Assembly: GCA_049582005.1 (NCBI GenBank)
Contig: JBAUTB010000212.1
Coordinates: forward strand, 1-39,924
Direction: 5' to 3'
Length of the DNA: 39,924 bases
DNA from: Sivonenia sp049582005
GTDB taxonomy: Bacteria; Cyanobacteriota; Cyanobacteriia; Gloeobacterales; PMM-0068
A program made the position numbers and the translations under genes. Shown here in pieces: positions 7,328-15,236 of the stretch. The notes below the pieces were generated by a model. That model was not told the origin of the DNA. It saw only the letters and a list, made by a program, of their open reading frames with translations, and searched no databases. Each line of letters starts with the position of its first letter. Within the stretch, counting starts at the first letter, position 1.

Positions 7328-7580
7328 AGCTCTTCCAGATACAGCATTACACCTTTATATTAACAAACGAATATCAAAAAGCGTACTCAGTATGACTTGA
7401 CTTTTCCTGGACTCGATCTACACTTAAGCCATAGTCATTGTGAGTATGAGCTATGCAAGCTCAAGATGATTTCTACTGGATCAAGCTTTTCAGCCTTGGA
7501 CTTATGTGTATATAAAGGTGTATAAAAGCAGCCAGGGTAAGTAGTAGACTGTTAGCCAGAGCCTCTATGGAGGAAGCCCC
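7328..7580. promoter_or_regulatory. Divergent fur/psb28 promoter region with a shared 13-mer
   Basis: ATATAAAGGTGTA occurs once facing fur (minus strand, 7360 back to 7348) and once facing psb28 (plus strand, 7510-7522). Each copy contains a TATAAA that could be a -10 box. An imperfect inverted repeat, ATATT-N8-AATAT (about 7358-7375), sits next to the fur copy and resembles an AT-rich Fur-type operator. The shared 13-mer suggests that both promoters bind the same factor, perhaps the Fur protein itself. Confidence 0.45.
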
Positions 7581-7931
7581 GTGACTATTTCCGTACAGTT
7601 TATCCAAGGGTTAGAGGAAGAAATTACGGGCGTCAGCCTACGCCAACGCAAAGATTCTCCCAATAAAATCGTTGTCCTTGTCTTTGATCGAATACAGGCG
7701 ATAGAGAAACTGCGCAGTTTTACCAATGGAGTAGACAACCTCTGGCTCGTAGATGAAGAGGGCCAAATTCAAGTCTTTCCGAGTGGCATTAAATTCTTCT
7801 ATCGCAATGATGATGACCTAGTCAAAGCAGAGTGCTCCATTGAACTGCGTTCAGAAGAAGAGTTTGAACGCGTCATGAGATTTCTACATCATTATGCCGA
7901 AGCCCACGGGTTCCAGTTTGAATCCCGATAG
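7581..7931 (+). CDS. psb28: Photosystem II assembly protein Psb28
   Basis: Psb28 binds assembly intermediates of photosystem II on the cytoplasmic side near cytochrome b559 and protects them during assembly and repair. The 116-residue product follows the family pattern: VQFIQGLEEEITGVSLRQRKD at the start, LWLVDEEGQIQVFPSGIKFFY in the middle (compare the usual LIDEEGE and KAKF), and FERVMRFLHHYAEAHGFQF at the end, matching the conserved MRFMxRYAxxNG segment. The start is a GTG with GGAGG at 7569-7573, seven bases upstream. Identity to the usual sequence looks low in the middle third, so this is a divergent copy. Confidence 0.85.
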   Translation: MTISVQFIQGLEEEITGVSLRQRKDSPNKIVVLVFDRIQAIEKLRSFTNGVDNLWLVDEEGQIQVFPSGIKFFYRNDDDLVKAECSIELRSEEEFERVMRFLHHYAEAHGFQFESR

Positions 7932-7971
7932 TCTACGGAGATTTTTGGCACATCGGAATATCCCCTAAGAG

Positions 7972-7991
7972 GCGCAAGGTCTTGCACTTTT
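7972..7991 (+). terminator. Short intrinsic terminator after psb28
   Basis: GCGCAA (7972-7977), loop GGTC and TTGCAC (7982-7987) form a 6-bp stem with one G-U pair, followed by TTTT. It lies between the convergent ends of psb28 and aar. Confidence 0.45.
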
Positions 7992-8006
7992 CCTTGGAGG
8001 GATTTG

Positions 8007-9047
8007 CTATAAATCAGCAGCCTTAAACAAAAGAGGTTTGAAGCCATGCTTAACGGATAGGCGCCCAATCTCATCAATTTTTTCTACGGTGATTTGGTTA
8101 CGACCCCAGGAAAAATTGGTGTAGAGCTGCTCAAATTCCAGCAGGATGGATTCGGCAAAACAAGCATAAATCTGACGGGCAGGATTGGCTACATGGTTGA
8201 TGATATTCATTAACTTCCACTCAATATCGAGAGAGTGTTCAACGATGCCACCATCCAAGACATACACCCCCTCTCGTCGGGGAGCCTTCGCCATATTTTT
8301 GGGATAGCCTCCGTCAATATGGAGCACCCGACCTGGACCATTTTCATCGGTTAAATCAAGTCCCTGGCCCATGCTGGCAACCCAGACCACAATGTCTGCA
8401 ATGGGGAGCGCTTGATGGATGGTCTGAATCAGGCCACCGCCTAATTCACTCCGCAGATTTTGGAGTCGTTCTTGGTCACGAGCAACAAGGACCAACTCTT
8501 GCACAGGAGTGTGCTCTGTCAGCCACCGACAAACCCCAGAACCAATATCTCCCGTAGCCCCAATCACCGCTATGGTAGCGCGCTTGAGATCGATGCCACA
8601 TTGGCTAGCCCCTTGTTGGACCTGGCGACCCAGCACATAAGCCGTGTGCGTATTACCTGTGGTAAAGCGTTCTAATTCCAGGGTGACATTGCGAATTTGC
8701 TTGATTTTATCGAGATTGAAATTCTCAAAAATAATCGAAGAAAATCCACCCAAAGCAGTGATGTTAATACCCCGTTTTTGCGCAAAGGCCATCGCATTGA
8801 TAATCTTGCGGGTTGCAGCCTTGAATCGCTTTTGAGCCAACATTTCGGGCAAGAAGCAAGATTCGACGTACTGACCATAGACTGTTTGTCCAGTGGTTGT
8901 ACTAGTGACAGCCACTTCATCAACCATCTGGGGTGGAGCCACACACCAGAATTCAAGGTCGTGCTCGGCAAATTCATCGTATCCGAGATTTCTAGCTACA
9001 CTTTGCGCTTGGGCAAGGCTCGTAAGATGACCAATCAGGCCAAACAT
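8007..9047 (-). CDS. aar: Long-chain acyl-[acyl-carrier-protein] reductase
   Basis: AAR reduces fatty acyl-ACP with NADPH to the fatty aldehyde that ADO turns into an alkane. The product starts MFGLIGHLTSLAQAQ, the usual AAR opening. It has a Rossmann motif IGATGDIGSG (about 162-171) and the conserved cysteine in YACFAES (Cys296), matching the acyl-carrying Cys294 known from Synechococcus elongatus. At 346 residues it is of normal length. It follows ado after 32 bases on the same strand, the classic arrangement. Confidence 0.97.
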   Translation of the reverse strand: MFGLIGHLTSLAQAQSVARNLGYDEFAEHDLEFWCVAPPQMVDEVAVTSTTTGQTVYGQYVESCFLPEMLAQKRFKAATRKIINAMAFAQKRGINITALGGFSSIIFENFNLDKIKQIRNVTLELERFTTGNTHTAYVLGRQVQQGASQCGIDLKRATIAVIGATGDIGSGVCRWLTEHTPVQELVLVARDQERLQNLRSELGGGLIQTIHQALPIADIVVWVASMGQGLDLTDENGPGRVLHIDGGYPKNMAKAPRREGVYVLDGGIVEHSLDIEWKLMNIINHVANPARQIYACFAESILLEFEQLYTNFSWGRNQITVEKIDEIGRLSVKHGFKPLLFKAADL

Positions 9048-9079
9048 GGGGATTCCGGGGTAGCAGAGGACTTAGGCAA

Positions 9080-9775
9080 TTAGGCAATTCCTTTAGCAGA
9101 CATCTGCATGACTTCACGGGTAGTAAAGCCAATATTGGATAATGTCTCACCATAGGAAATCAGGAAGTCTTCTAGGACCGCCTCGCGGTCCATAGAAAGA
9201 GCACTAGCATCTTTCTCGACTTCATTCAGCATGCGCCAAGCTACAGGCAGATTTTCTGCATTTGCCTGCTGGATTGCTTCTCTACTGTTTTCAAAGTTAT
9301 CTTTCAGCCATTGTTCGCCATAGTTCAGATGAATATACTCATCTTTCACTACGTTCTCGGTTATCTTGCGTGCAAAATCATCCGCTACAGGGATATAGAT
9401 GTTGTAGGCAGCAATAGCAAAACATTCAATGAGCAAAGATTGAATAACCAAACAAGTCACGATATCTTTACGGCCTTTGGCATCCTGAAAGTTTCGATGC
9501 AAGGTATCAAAAAATTCCTTCCCATAGGCCATATCAGCAGTAACCCCTAGGTTCTTACCGCAGGCTTCGAATCCCTTCGCATGCTTACGCTCCATCGCCG
9601 CTAGGCGCACAAAATCCTCTTTGTGTTCTGGAAGCAGTTCCCCCATAGTTAAGTAGTTGCTTTCAGCTTCTCGCTCTCCTTCGATCACTAAGGCATTGAT
9701 GCGGCTGTAGGCATCAAGGTACTTCGGGTCCTGGTAATTGATCGCATGCACGGTAGCTTGGGTCATAGTATTCAT
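9080..9775 (-). CDS. ado: Aldehyde deformylating oxygenase (alkane synthase)
   Basis: ADO is a ferritin-like di-iron enzyme that converts Cn fatty aldehydes to Cn-1 alkanes plus formate, using oxygen and reduced ferredoxin. All six iron ligands are present, with a +2 offset from published numbering: Glu34 (in EGEREAE), Glu62 and His65 (MERKH), Glu117 (LLIECFA), Glu146 and His149 (KDEYIHLNYGE). The 231-residue length is typical. It starts at 9775 (MNTMTQ) or at the ATG nine bases later. It leads the ado-aar pair; the hydrocarbons are thought to tune membrane curvature and growth. Confidence 0.98.
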   Translation of the reverse strand: MNTMTQATVHAINYQDPKYLDAYSRINALVIEGEREAESNYLTMGELLPEHKEDFVRLAAMERKHAKGFEACGKNLGVTADMAYGKEFFDTLHRNFQDAKGRKDIVTCLVIQSLLIECFAIAAYNIYIPVADDFARKITENVVKDEYIHLNYGEQWLKDNFENSREAIQQANAENLPVAWRMLNEVEKDASALSMDREAVLEDFLISYGETLSNIGFTTREVMQMSAKGIA

Positions 9776-9808
9776 TGCGTATATGTTCAGGATACCCCGG
9801 CTTTAGCC

Positions 9809-9845
9809 CACCTAGCGTTCCGGTCTGTTCGCCAAGGCAAGGTGG
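9809..9845 (-). other. Possible hairpin in the ado leader
   Basis: CCACCT (9809-9814) and AGGTGG (9840-9845) can pair perfectly across a 25-base loop between the ado start and an upstream AT-rich stretch containing a TATAAA (minus strand). It may be a structured 5' leader or chance; only six pairs are visible. Confidence 0.25.
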
Positions 9846-9914
9846 ACAGTCAACTATTTATATTACAAAAGATTGCGCAAAAAACCTATTTATTAAGGTT
9901 TATGGTTCAACCTC

Positions 9915-10508
9915 TTATTTTATTGCTATATCTGATTGTTCCTCAGGGATGGCAGGAATAACCGTTCCCTGCCGATACAGCACGCTTTCTTCATCCAAAG
10001 CATAGGATACTTCTGGCGTGTCGCTCATCCACCACCCAAGAGCAGCTCCCACCTGAGCAAACACGATCACAATAGGCTCATGAACCTCTTGGGGCGGGGA
10101 GACTACTGAAAATGCACCCTGCGTAACCGCTGTATTAAAGACAGCCCGTGAACGGGCTAGAGAAACCATGCGAGTCAAAAGTCCAGTAAGTCGCCCATTT
10201 GCGCCGTTGAATTTTTGCACGGCATTTCGGTCATTAGGACGCATTCCGATGACCGTTTGGGAACGGTTAATCCGCGAGCGTTTGATTCCATCTGCAATAC
10301 CTCTGAAGAAAGCCCGATTTTCAGGAGTTCCTTCTACGACAAAAACAGCTCCACTTTCGGCAGGGATAGGACCTTCGGGACCTTGTAAAGACACCTGCCC
10401 TTGGAGCGGAAAAGCGATCGCAGGCGTTAGCGTAACTGCCCAAAGTCCCATTACCAGGCAAGCCTCAGTAACGAGGAATCGAAGCATCGACTTCCGAAGT
10501 ATAGGCAT
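9915..10508 (-). CDS. Secreted protein of unknown function
   Basis: The 197-residue product has a signal peptide: MPILRKSMLRFLVTEACLVM then a hydrophobic stretch ending LTPAIA, with likely cleavage near residue 32. A second ATG (MLRFLV, at 10487) would give a more compact signal. The mature part contains VFVVEGTPENRAFFRGIADGI and many serines, but no recognised motif. It overlaps the rhodanese gene by 44 bases (23 from the second ATG), so the two may be coupled. The length and clean frame support a real gene; function unknown. Confidence 0.65.
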   Translation of the reverse strand: MPILRKSMLRFLVTEACLVMGLWAVTLTPAIAFPLQGQVSLQGPEGPIPAESGAVFVVEGTPENRAFFRGIADGIKRSRINRSQTVIGMRPNDRNAVQKFNGANGRLTGLLTRMVSLARSRAVFNTAVTQGAFSVVSPPQEVHEPIVIVFAQVGAALGWWMSDTPEVSYALDEESVLYRQGTVIPAIPEEQSDIAIK

Positions 10509-10797
10509 CTATTCCCCCCTCTACGTTGTAGAGGTCTGTGAATCCGTGTTGACTCAAGAAACTACCCATGTGCCATGAGCGTACCCCGTGATGACAGAGA
10601 ACTATCGTGGGCTGATGAGGGTCTAAAGCTTCTTTAAGTGCGTCCACATTGCCAAAATAGGCACTCATCGGGAAGTTACGAAAACCAGGGAGGGAGGCAA
10701 ACGCCACTTCATCAGCCTCCCGCACATCCACAAGCTGGACACCTTCTGGTTTTTCTTCCAGAATGCGTTTCAGTTCTAAGGCAGTAAGTTGTTTCAT
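10465..10797 (-). CDS. Single-domain rhodanese-like sulfurtransferase
   Basis: The 110-residue product is one rhodanese domain. The catalytic loop is CHHGVRS (Cys68-Ser74), where cysteine would carry the persulfide; LVDVREADE and the late YNVEGGIDAY are the usual structural motifs. Single-domain rhodaneses move sulfane sulfur in cysteine, thiosulfate or tRNA-sulfur metabolism; the substrate cannot be read here. Homologues of this size are common in cyanobacteria. Its 3' end overlaps the following secreted-protein gene. Confidence 0.93.
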   Translation of the reverse strand: MKQLTALELKRILEEKPEGVQLVDVREADEVAFASLPGFRNFPMSAYFGNVDALKEALDPHQPTIVLCHHGVRSWHMGSFLSQHGFTDLYNVEGGIDAYTSEVDASIPRY

Positions 10798-10809
10798 ATC
10801 AAAAATATA

Positions 10810-10831
10810 GGGGCGAACAAAGGTTTGCCCC
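10810..10831 (-). terminator. Intrinsic terminator after ycf23
   Basis: A 9-bp stem GGGGCGAAC/GTTTGCCCC (10810-10818 with 10823-10831, one G-U pair) encloses a four-base loop. Read on the minus strand it follows the ycf23 stop and is followed by TATATTTTT, a good termination signal ahead of the rhodanese gene. Confidence 0.65.
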
Positions 10832-10858
10832 CAGGATTTGCAAGATTTATTGCGAGAT

Positions 10859-11611
10859 TTACAGAATAGGCTGGGCCATCGGGCAGTAGAACATTTCCAC
10901 CGCTTCTACCAAAGTGCGGACGGTCACGGTCATCGCTAATTCGTCGCTTAGCTTATTGACCGCAGAACCAATGCCTACCCCAGCCGCTCCCGCAGCCAAG
11001 GCCATAGGAATCGTAGCTGTGGAAAGACCAGAAGCGCAGAGTACAGGCACGGAAACGGCCCGACTGATTTCATAAACGGCTGCTAAGGTAGGAGCCGCCT
11101 TCTCAATCAAGCCCAAAGTTCCAGCACTGATAGGACGACTGCTCGTTCCTCCTTCGGTCTGGATGATGTCTGCTCCGGCAGCCACCAATTTGATGGCTAA
11201 AGCAGCTTGTTCATCCAGGGCCAAGATATGGGGCACCGTTACCGAGAGGAGCGTACGAGCGGGAAGCAGTTTACGGGTAGCGATGGTAAGCGCTAAGACT
11301 TCTTCGGCCCCAAAGGTACGGCCCCTAGGATAAAAGCTATCGAAGTTACCAATTTCGGCCAGGTCCGCTCCCTGTTGCACGGCATCGGCAAGAGCAACTG
11401 GCTCAACGGCAGAGACACAAATAGGCAGTTGGGTCAAGCTCTTCGCCAATTTCACCAACTCTGGAGAGCAGGCAATATCGACAAAGGTAGCTCTTCCTTG
11501 GTCCGCAGCCCGAACGACACGGGTTACCTGAGCGGGGTCAAAGTTATGTAACCCCGAAATAATCTTTACAGCCCGACCTTGGCTGAGTGCGGTACGCAGA
11601 GCGTGGGTCAT
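10859..11611 (-). CDS. ycf23: Ycf23 family (DUF561) TIM-barrel protein
   Basis: The 250-residue product matches Ycf23, found in cyanobacteria and red-lineage plastids. It looks like a phosphate-binding TIM barrel: VKIISGLHNFD near the start, a central LAEIGNFDSFYPRG, IIQTEGGTSSRP, and the late glycine-rich AAGAAGVGIGSAVN that resembles the standard phosphate-binding site of such barrels. Its activity is not established; it is believed to be an enzyme acting on a phosphorylated small molecule. It is probably transcribed alone, with a terminator after it. Confidence 0.88.
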   Translation of the reverse strand: MTHALRTALSQGRAVKIISGLHNFDPAQVTRVVRAADQGRATFVDIACSPELVKLAKSLTQLPICVSAVEPVALADAVQQGADLAEIGNFDSFYPRGRTFGAEEVLALTIATRKLLPARTLLSVTVPHILALDEQAALAIKLVAAGADIIQTEGGTSSRPISAGTLGLIEKAAPTLAAVYEISRAVSVPVLCASGLSTATIPMALAAGAAGVGIGSAVNKLSDELAMTVTVRTLVEAVEMFYCPMAQPIL

Positions 11612-11777
11612 CAGTGATAGGCTCCTACAGACTCAATCCAGATATAGTAACGTCCCTGCGCTGTCCTATGTATCGGTGGAAGTGTTAAAACTCATGTCCA
11701 CCCTGTTCTAATCCGTAATTTAGCTACTATTTTGCGGATAAATCCAGCCACTATTGTTCAATGAGAAAAACCAAAAC

Positions 11778-12206
11778 ATGAGACAAAAGCTAAACATCAT
11801 CACCCTAGGAGTCAAGGATTTTGAACGTGCTCTACACTTCTATAAAGATGGTTTGGGATGGAAAACAGCCAGTGAACTTCAAGACGACATAGCATTTTTT
11901 CCTTTAGGAGGAGTCATTCTTGCTTTATATCCTCGAGAGAAACTGGCTGAAGATGCAAAGCTGAGTGCAGAAGGCAGTGGATTTTCAGGAATAACCCTTG
12001 CCTACAATGCAAAAACGCAAGAAGAAGTAGATGAAGTTCTAAACACCGTTGAGGGTTTAGGAGCAAAAATTATCAAACGAGGAGAAAGCGTATTTTGGGG
12101 AGGATACAGCGGATACTTCACCGACTTAGATGGACATCTCTGGGAAGTGACTTGGAATCCATTTTTCGAGTTTGATGAATCAGACAATTTATTGCTACCG
12201 TACTAA
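11778..12206 (+). CDS. VOC (glyoxalase/bleomycin-resistance-like) protein
   Basis: The 142-residue product is a vicinal-oxygen-chelate fold protein: MRQKLNIITLGVKDFERALHFYKDGLGWK opens the first beta-alpha-beta unit and the end GYFTDLDGHLWEVTWNPF is the classic PDGHLWE-type close of the second unit, with a metal-ligand histidine and glutamate. The frame extends to a TTG at 11754, but the ATG at 11778 fits family starts. Such proteins include lyases, dioxygenases and antibiotic-binding proteins; this subgroup is common and poorly characterised. Confidence 0.88.
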   Translation: MRQKLNIITLGVKDFERALHFYKDGLGWKTASELQDDIAFFPLGGVILALYPREKLAEDAKLSAEGSGFSGITLAYNAKTQEEVDEVLNTVEGLGAKIIKRGESVFWGGYSGYFTDLDGHLWEVTWNPFFEFDESDNLLLPY

Positions 12207-12298
12207 CCCTGTTCCTAACAATGTTCAATCAGGTGATCCAAATAGATAGTGCTTTTTCACATCACCTTGATTTCCATTTACGCTTCTCCTTTCGTTGC

Positions 12299-12597
12299 TT
12301 AAGAATTGACCGCAGCAAATAGAGCCGCATAATCTTCCTCTGCCAAACCGAGAGCACAGGCCGTTTCTAGAATCTTACGGACCCCCTGTAAACTGTCAAC
12401 CTGCAACCCACAATCTTGAGCCTCCTGCAAAAACAGGTTCGTATCTTTGAGTAAATGCTTTTCTGAAACCGAGTGGGCAATGTCAATCGCAGCTTCTCGC
12501 AGAGGTTCCAGTTTAGCTGGGGTAAGGTCACGGCAGCTCCTTGAGTTGTGAGGTGCTCGGCAAGTCCTCCATAGAAGCATGTTAGCGTTGAAGTCAC
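12299..12597 (-). pseudogene. Decayed 3-hydroxyisobutyrate dehydrogenase-like gene (C-terminal remnant)
   Basis: Two overlapping minus-strand frames together resemble the C-terminal helical domain of the 6-phosphogluconate/3-hydroxyisobutyrate dehydrogenase family. One frame gives CFYGGLAEHLTTQGA; after a shift the other continues LTPAKLEPLREAAIDIA, HLLKDTNLFLQEAQDCGL and a final LAEEDYAALFAAVNS, the usual family end. The N-terminal NAD-binding domain is missing and the frame is broken once near 12535-12545, so this is a pseudogene fragment. It abuts the 3' end of the glutathione transferase gene (4-base overlap), suggesting an old deletion that joined the two. Confidence 0.65.
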
Positions 12598-13211
12598 GTG
12601 ACTACGGTCTGATAGCTAGGGCGAGATTTTAAACGAGCGATCCAAGCTTTAATCTCTGGATATTGGTCTAACCTAGTTCCCACCATCTCGATTCTTTCCA
12701 GGATAGGCATACAGGCTATATCAGCCAAAGAGAAAAAAGGCCCAGCTAGATAAGGACTTTTTTCGAGCGCCTTTTCTAGAAAAGCTACGTATTTCAGGAG
12801 GTCATCTTGCAGAGCTTCTAGAGCTTGGGAATCTTGCTTGGTGACAGGTTCTTGCAGTGCTCGCTGCAGTCTGTACGTCGGTCCCATCAGATAATCATCA
12901 CAGAAAGCCATCCATTCACGGACTTTGGCTCGGTCTTGAGCTTGATCGGGCAATAGACACTCACCGATATTCCAGAATCGCTCCTCAAGATACTCATTGA
13001 TAATATTGGACTCGTAGATAGTCGCGTCTTCATCGACCAACACAGGAACCTTGCCATAGGGACTAATCGCCAGAAAATTTGCCGGTTTATTGCTGAGATC
13101 GATGGGAACTAGCTGATGTTCTAAATCCTTCTCCAGCAGAGTGATCCGGCACCTGCGGGCATAGGGACAAAGCTCATAGTGATAGAGAATCAGGGATGTT
13201 GGGGTAGCCAT
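12594..13211 (-). CDS. Glutathione S-transferase family protein
   Basis: The 205-residue product has both GST domains. The N-terminal thioredoxin-like half starts ILYHYELCPYARRCRITL with a cysteine/proline motif (CPYA, 15-18), then GKVPVLVDEDATIYESNIINEYLEE, where the cis-proline and the ESN motif bind glutathione. The C-terminal helical half has the PYLAGPFFSLADIACMPILERI capping box. Substrate unknown; it may handle xenobiotics or peroxides. It probably once lay beside the dehydrogenase whose remnant follows. Confidence 0.93.
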   Translation of the reverse strand: MATPTSLILYHYELCPYARRCRITLLEKDLEHQLVPIDLSNKPANFLAISPYGKVPVLVDEDATIYESNIINEYLEERFWNIGECLLPDQAQDRAKVREWMAFCDDYLMGPTYRLQRALQEPVTKQDSQALEALQDDLLKYVAFLEKALEKSPYLAGPFFSLADIACMPILERIEMVGTRLDQYPEIKAWIARLKSRPSYQTVVT

Positions 13212-13320
13212 ATTGCTGAGTCTGAGAAACCGATTGTTTTGATTCTAATCTGGGCAACTCATGACTTAACATTAAAAAAAGGGACCTTCACAATTTTTTT
13301 GTGATACGTTAACTCATCTT

Positions 13321-14217
13321 TTGGATTTGGAAGATATCTTGCTAAACAATCATTTCAAAGAAATTAACACTGAGGAGAAGGCCTATTTACTAGGCTGCAA
13401 CTATGGCTATCTTGAGTCCGTTTCTACACCTCAATCAGACCATGAAAATTTTCCTTTTAATCTCAGTCAAGAACTGGCCTGGGCCTTCCTCAGAGGATAC
13501 TTTGAGCACTATGGAAGGATCCCGCCTGTGACCGAAAGTGGACAACAACCAACCTGCCTCCTTTCGTTCTCCTCTAAAACCATGAAAGAAAGCATCAAAG
13601 AGTTTTGTTCTATACCATGCTTGGATCACTCTGCCCATGGCAAAGAAACGCTTGAATGGCAAAGCAATAATGCCCTAGATTTTCTAGGTAATCTCTATGA
13701 AAATGCCCATTTCTTCCAACAAGAGAAAAAAGCCATTTATCTGGAGTGGGCTGGTTGGATTCCAGGCTTATCTGGGAAAAATCATAGCAAGCTAGAATCC
13801 TTCAAATGGGTAAAGCTGGATGCGGATGCAGTGGCTCCCTTTAAAGAGCGCGTATCCGACTCAGGATTTGACCTGACCCTCATTAAGAAAGCAAAACAGA
13901 TCGGCAAAGTTGAGCTTTATGACACCGGGATTAAAGTGCAACCAAGCTATGGTTGGTACTTAATTTTAGCGGCCCGTAGCTCTATCATCAAATCAGGTTA
14001 TATGTTGGCAAACGGCATTGGAATTATTGATAGATCCTATGCAGGCCCTATCTTAGTACCCCTGATTAAAGTAGACCCCGATGCGCCAGACTTACCACTA
14101 CCAAATAGGCTTGTGCAACTCATACCGACTCCTATCGTCCATGGAGCTTTTATCCAAGTGGAAGATTTTGAAGAAACCGCGCGGGGCACAGGTGGATTTG
14201 GTTCAACAGGAATCTAG
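13321..14217 (+). CDS. dUTPase fused to an N-terminal LAGLIDADG-like domain
   Basis: The C-terminal half (about 165-298) is a trimeric dUTPase, which hydrolyses dUTP to dUMP. All five motifs are intact: SDSGFDL (179-185), AARSS (217-221), GIGIIDRSYAGP (232-243), RLVQLI (263-268) and RGTGGFGSTG (288-297). The first 150 residues look like a LAGLIDADG homing-endonuclease fold: a degenerate first helix EKAYLLGCNYG (19-29), a second motif LAWAFLRGYFEHYGRI (52-67) in place of the usual FLRGYFDxDG, a strand CLLSFSSKTMKESIKEF, and NALDFLGNLYENA (117-129). The catalytic aspartate is replaced by histidine, so it probably binds rather than cuts DNA. The start is non-ATG: TTG at 13321, or TTG at 13339 with GGAAG five bases upstream. 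It stands alone, convergent with the stress-protein gene. Confidence 0.85.
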   Translation: MDLEDILLNNHFKEINTEEKAYLLGCNYGYLESVSTPQSDHENFPFNLSQELAWAFLRGYFEHYGRIPPVTESGQQPTCLLSFSSKTMKESIKEFCSIPCLDHSAHGKETLEWQSNNALDFLGNLYENAHFFQQEKKAIYLEWAGWIPGLSGKNHSKLESFKWVKLDADAVAPFKERVSDSGFDLTLIKKAKQIGKVELYDTGIKVQPSYGWYLILAARSSIIKSGYMLANGIGIIDRSYAGPILVPLIKVDPDAPDLPLPNRLVQLIPTPIVHGAFIQVEDFEETARGTGGFGSTGI

Positions 14218-14223
14218 CTGCCA

Positions 14224-15087
14224 TTAAGTAGACACTTTTTGCAGCAATACCGGACAGGATGCATGTACCCGCACATAGTCAGAGACAGAGGCTCCCAGCA
14301 AACGGTCTAGGTCCGGCAGGTTCATAGCAATGGTTGGTCTGCGGTCTTCACAACCAATCACCAGTAAATCTGCATTATTTTCGGTTGCAATACGGCATAT
14401 TTCTACACCAGGTTTACCCGCCGCATAAAAAGCCTTGTAGGGGACCCCTTGCTGACGAACAAACTCAGCTGCAGTAGCTAAGATCAGGCTTTCCTCCTCA
14501 GGATTGACAATTTTGTCTATCTCCTTAGAACCCAGAGGTCTAGTGCGAATACGAATCAGGAAAAGTTGGCCTCCTGGTATCTGCTTCACCAAATCTGCCG
14601 CTGTCTTCAGGGCTGTTTTCGAAGCCATCGTGTCACTGACCGCCACGGCAATCCGATTGAGACGATTGACATACACCCCTTCGCGCAAGAGCATCATCGG
14701 ACAAGAGGCGCGCTGAAAGACATATTGACTGACAGAGTTTTTGAGAATAGCAACTAAATTATTCAATCCTCTAGAGCCCATGAGCAGAAGCGAAGCATCA
14801 ATTTCTTCAGCCACAGAGGACACAATATCCTTGGGGTCTCCACTCCTGAGCACTGTTCTGTATTCGTATTCAGGGCCTAACGCCAACATTGCTGTCGTTT
14901 TTTCAAGAAGTTCTCTACCGCGAGCGAGAGCCTCTGCCTGTTTATCGGAGGAAGATGCATTTCTAACGACGTGAAGAGCCGTAATCCTGGCCCCACGGCT
15001 ACCAGGCAAGTTCAGAAGGACTTTGAGCATCCGGGCAGAAGCTTGAGAATCTTCCACAGCCAATAAAATGTTTTTGAGCAATTTCAT
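14224..15087 (-). CDS. Universal stress protein with two UspA domains
   Basis: The 287-residue product is two tandem UspA domains. Domain 1 (about 1-140) starts MKLLKNILLAVEDSQASARM and ends LLLMGSRGLNNLVAILKNSVSQYVF, containing the ATP-binding GxRG pattern GSRGLN; domain 2 (about 143-287) starts RIAVAVSDTMASKTALKTA and ends LLVIGCEDRRPTIAM with the matching site altered (GCED in place of GSRG), so nucleotide binding may be confined to domain 1. Such proteins help cells survive starvation, oxidative or light stress. No partner gene is evident. Confidence 0.93.
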   Translation of the reverse strand: MKLLKNILLAVEDSQASARMLKVLLNLPGSRGARITALHVVRNASSSDKQAEALARGRELLEKTTAMLALGPEYEYRTVLRSGDPKDIVSSVAEEIDASLLLMGSRGLNNLVAILKNSVSQYVFQRASCPMMLLREGVYVNRLNRIAVAVSDTMASKTALKTAADLVKQIPGGQLFLIRIRTRPLGSKEIDKIVNPEEESLILATAAEFVRQQGVPYKAFYAAGKPGVEICRIATENNADLLVIGCEDRRPTIAMNLPDLDRLLGASVSDYVRVHASCPVLLQKVST

Positions 15088-15203
15088 AGGTATATATCAG
15101 TTTTCCTGATAAGCAGTGTAGCAGTCGTCTAACCCAGGTCAATGCAATCAAGTAATTGCGTCTTCTTCTATCAAATAAATTATGTCTCCTCGACTAAGTA
15201 AAC

Positions 15204-15229
15204 TATAATGAAGCTATGTGAATAAGGAG
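15204..15229 (+). promoter_or_regulatory. -10 box and ribosome binding site of the M50 protease gene
   Basis: A perfect TATAAT (15204-15209) lies 28 bases before the start, and AAGGAG (15224-15229) sits seven bases before the ATG at 15237. No good -35 box is seen at the standard spacing. Confidence 0.5.
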
Positions 15230-15236
15230 TTCTACC

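Noticed and set aside
7567..7581. ATG at 7567 as the psb28 start
   Set aside because: It is out of frame with the Psb28 frame; the GTG at 7581 has a well-placed ribosome binding site.
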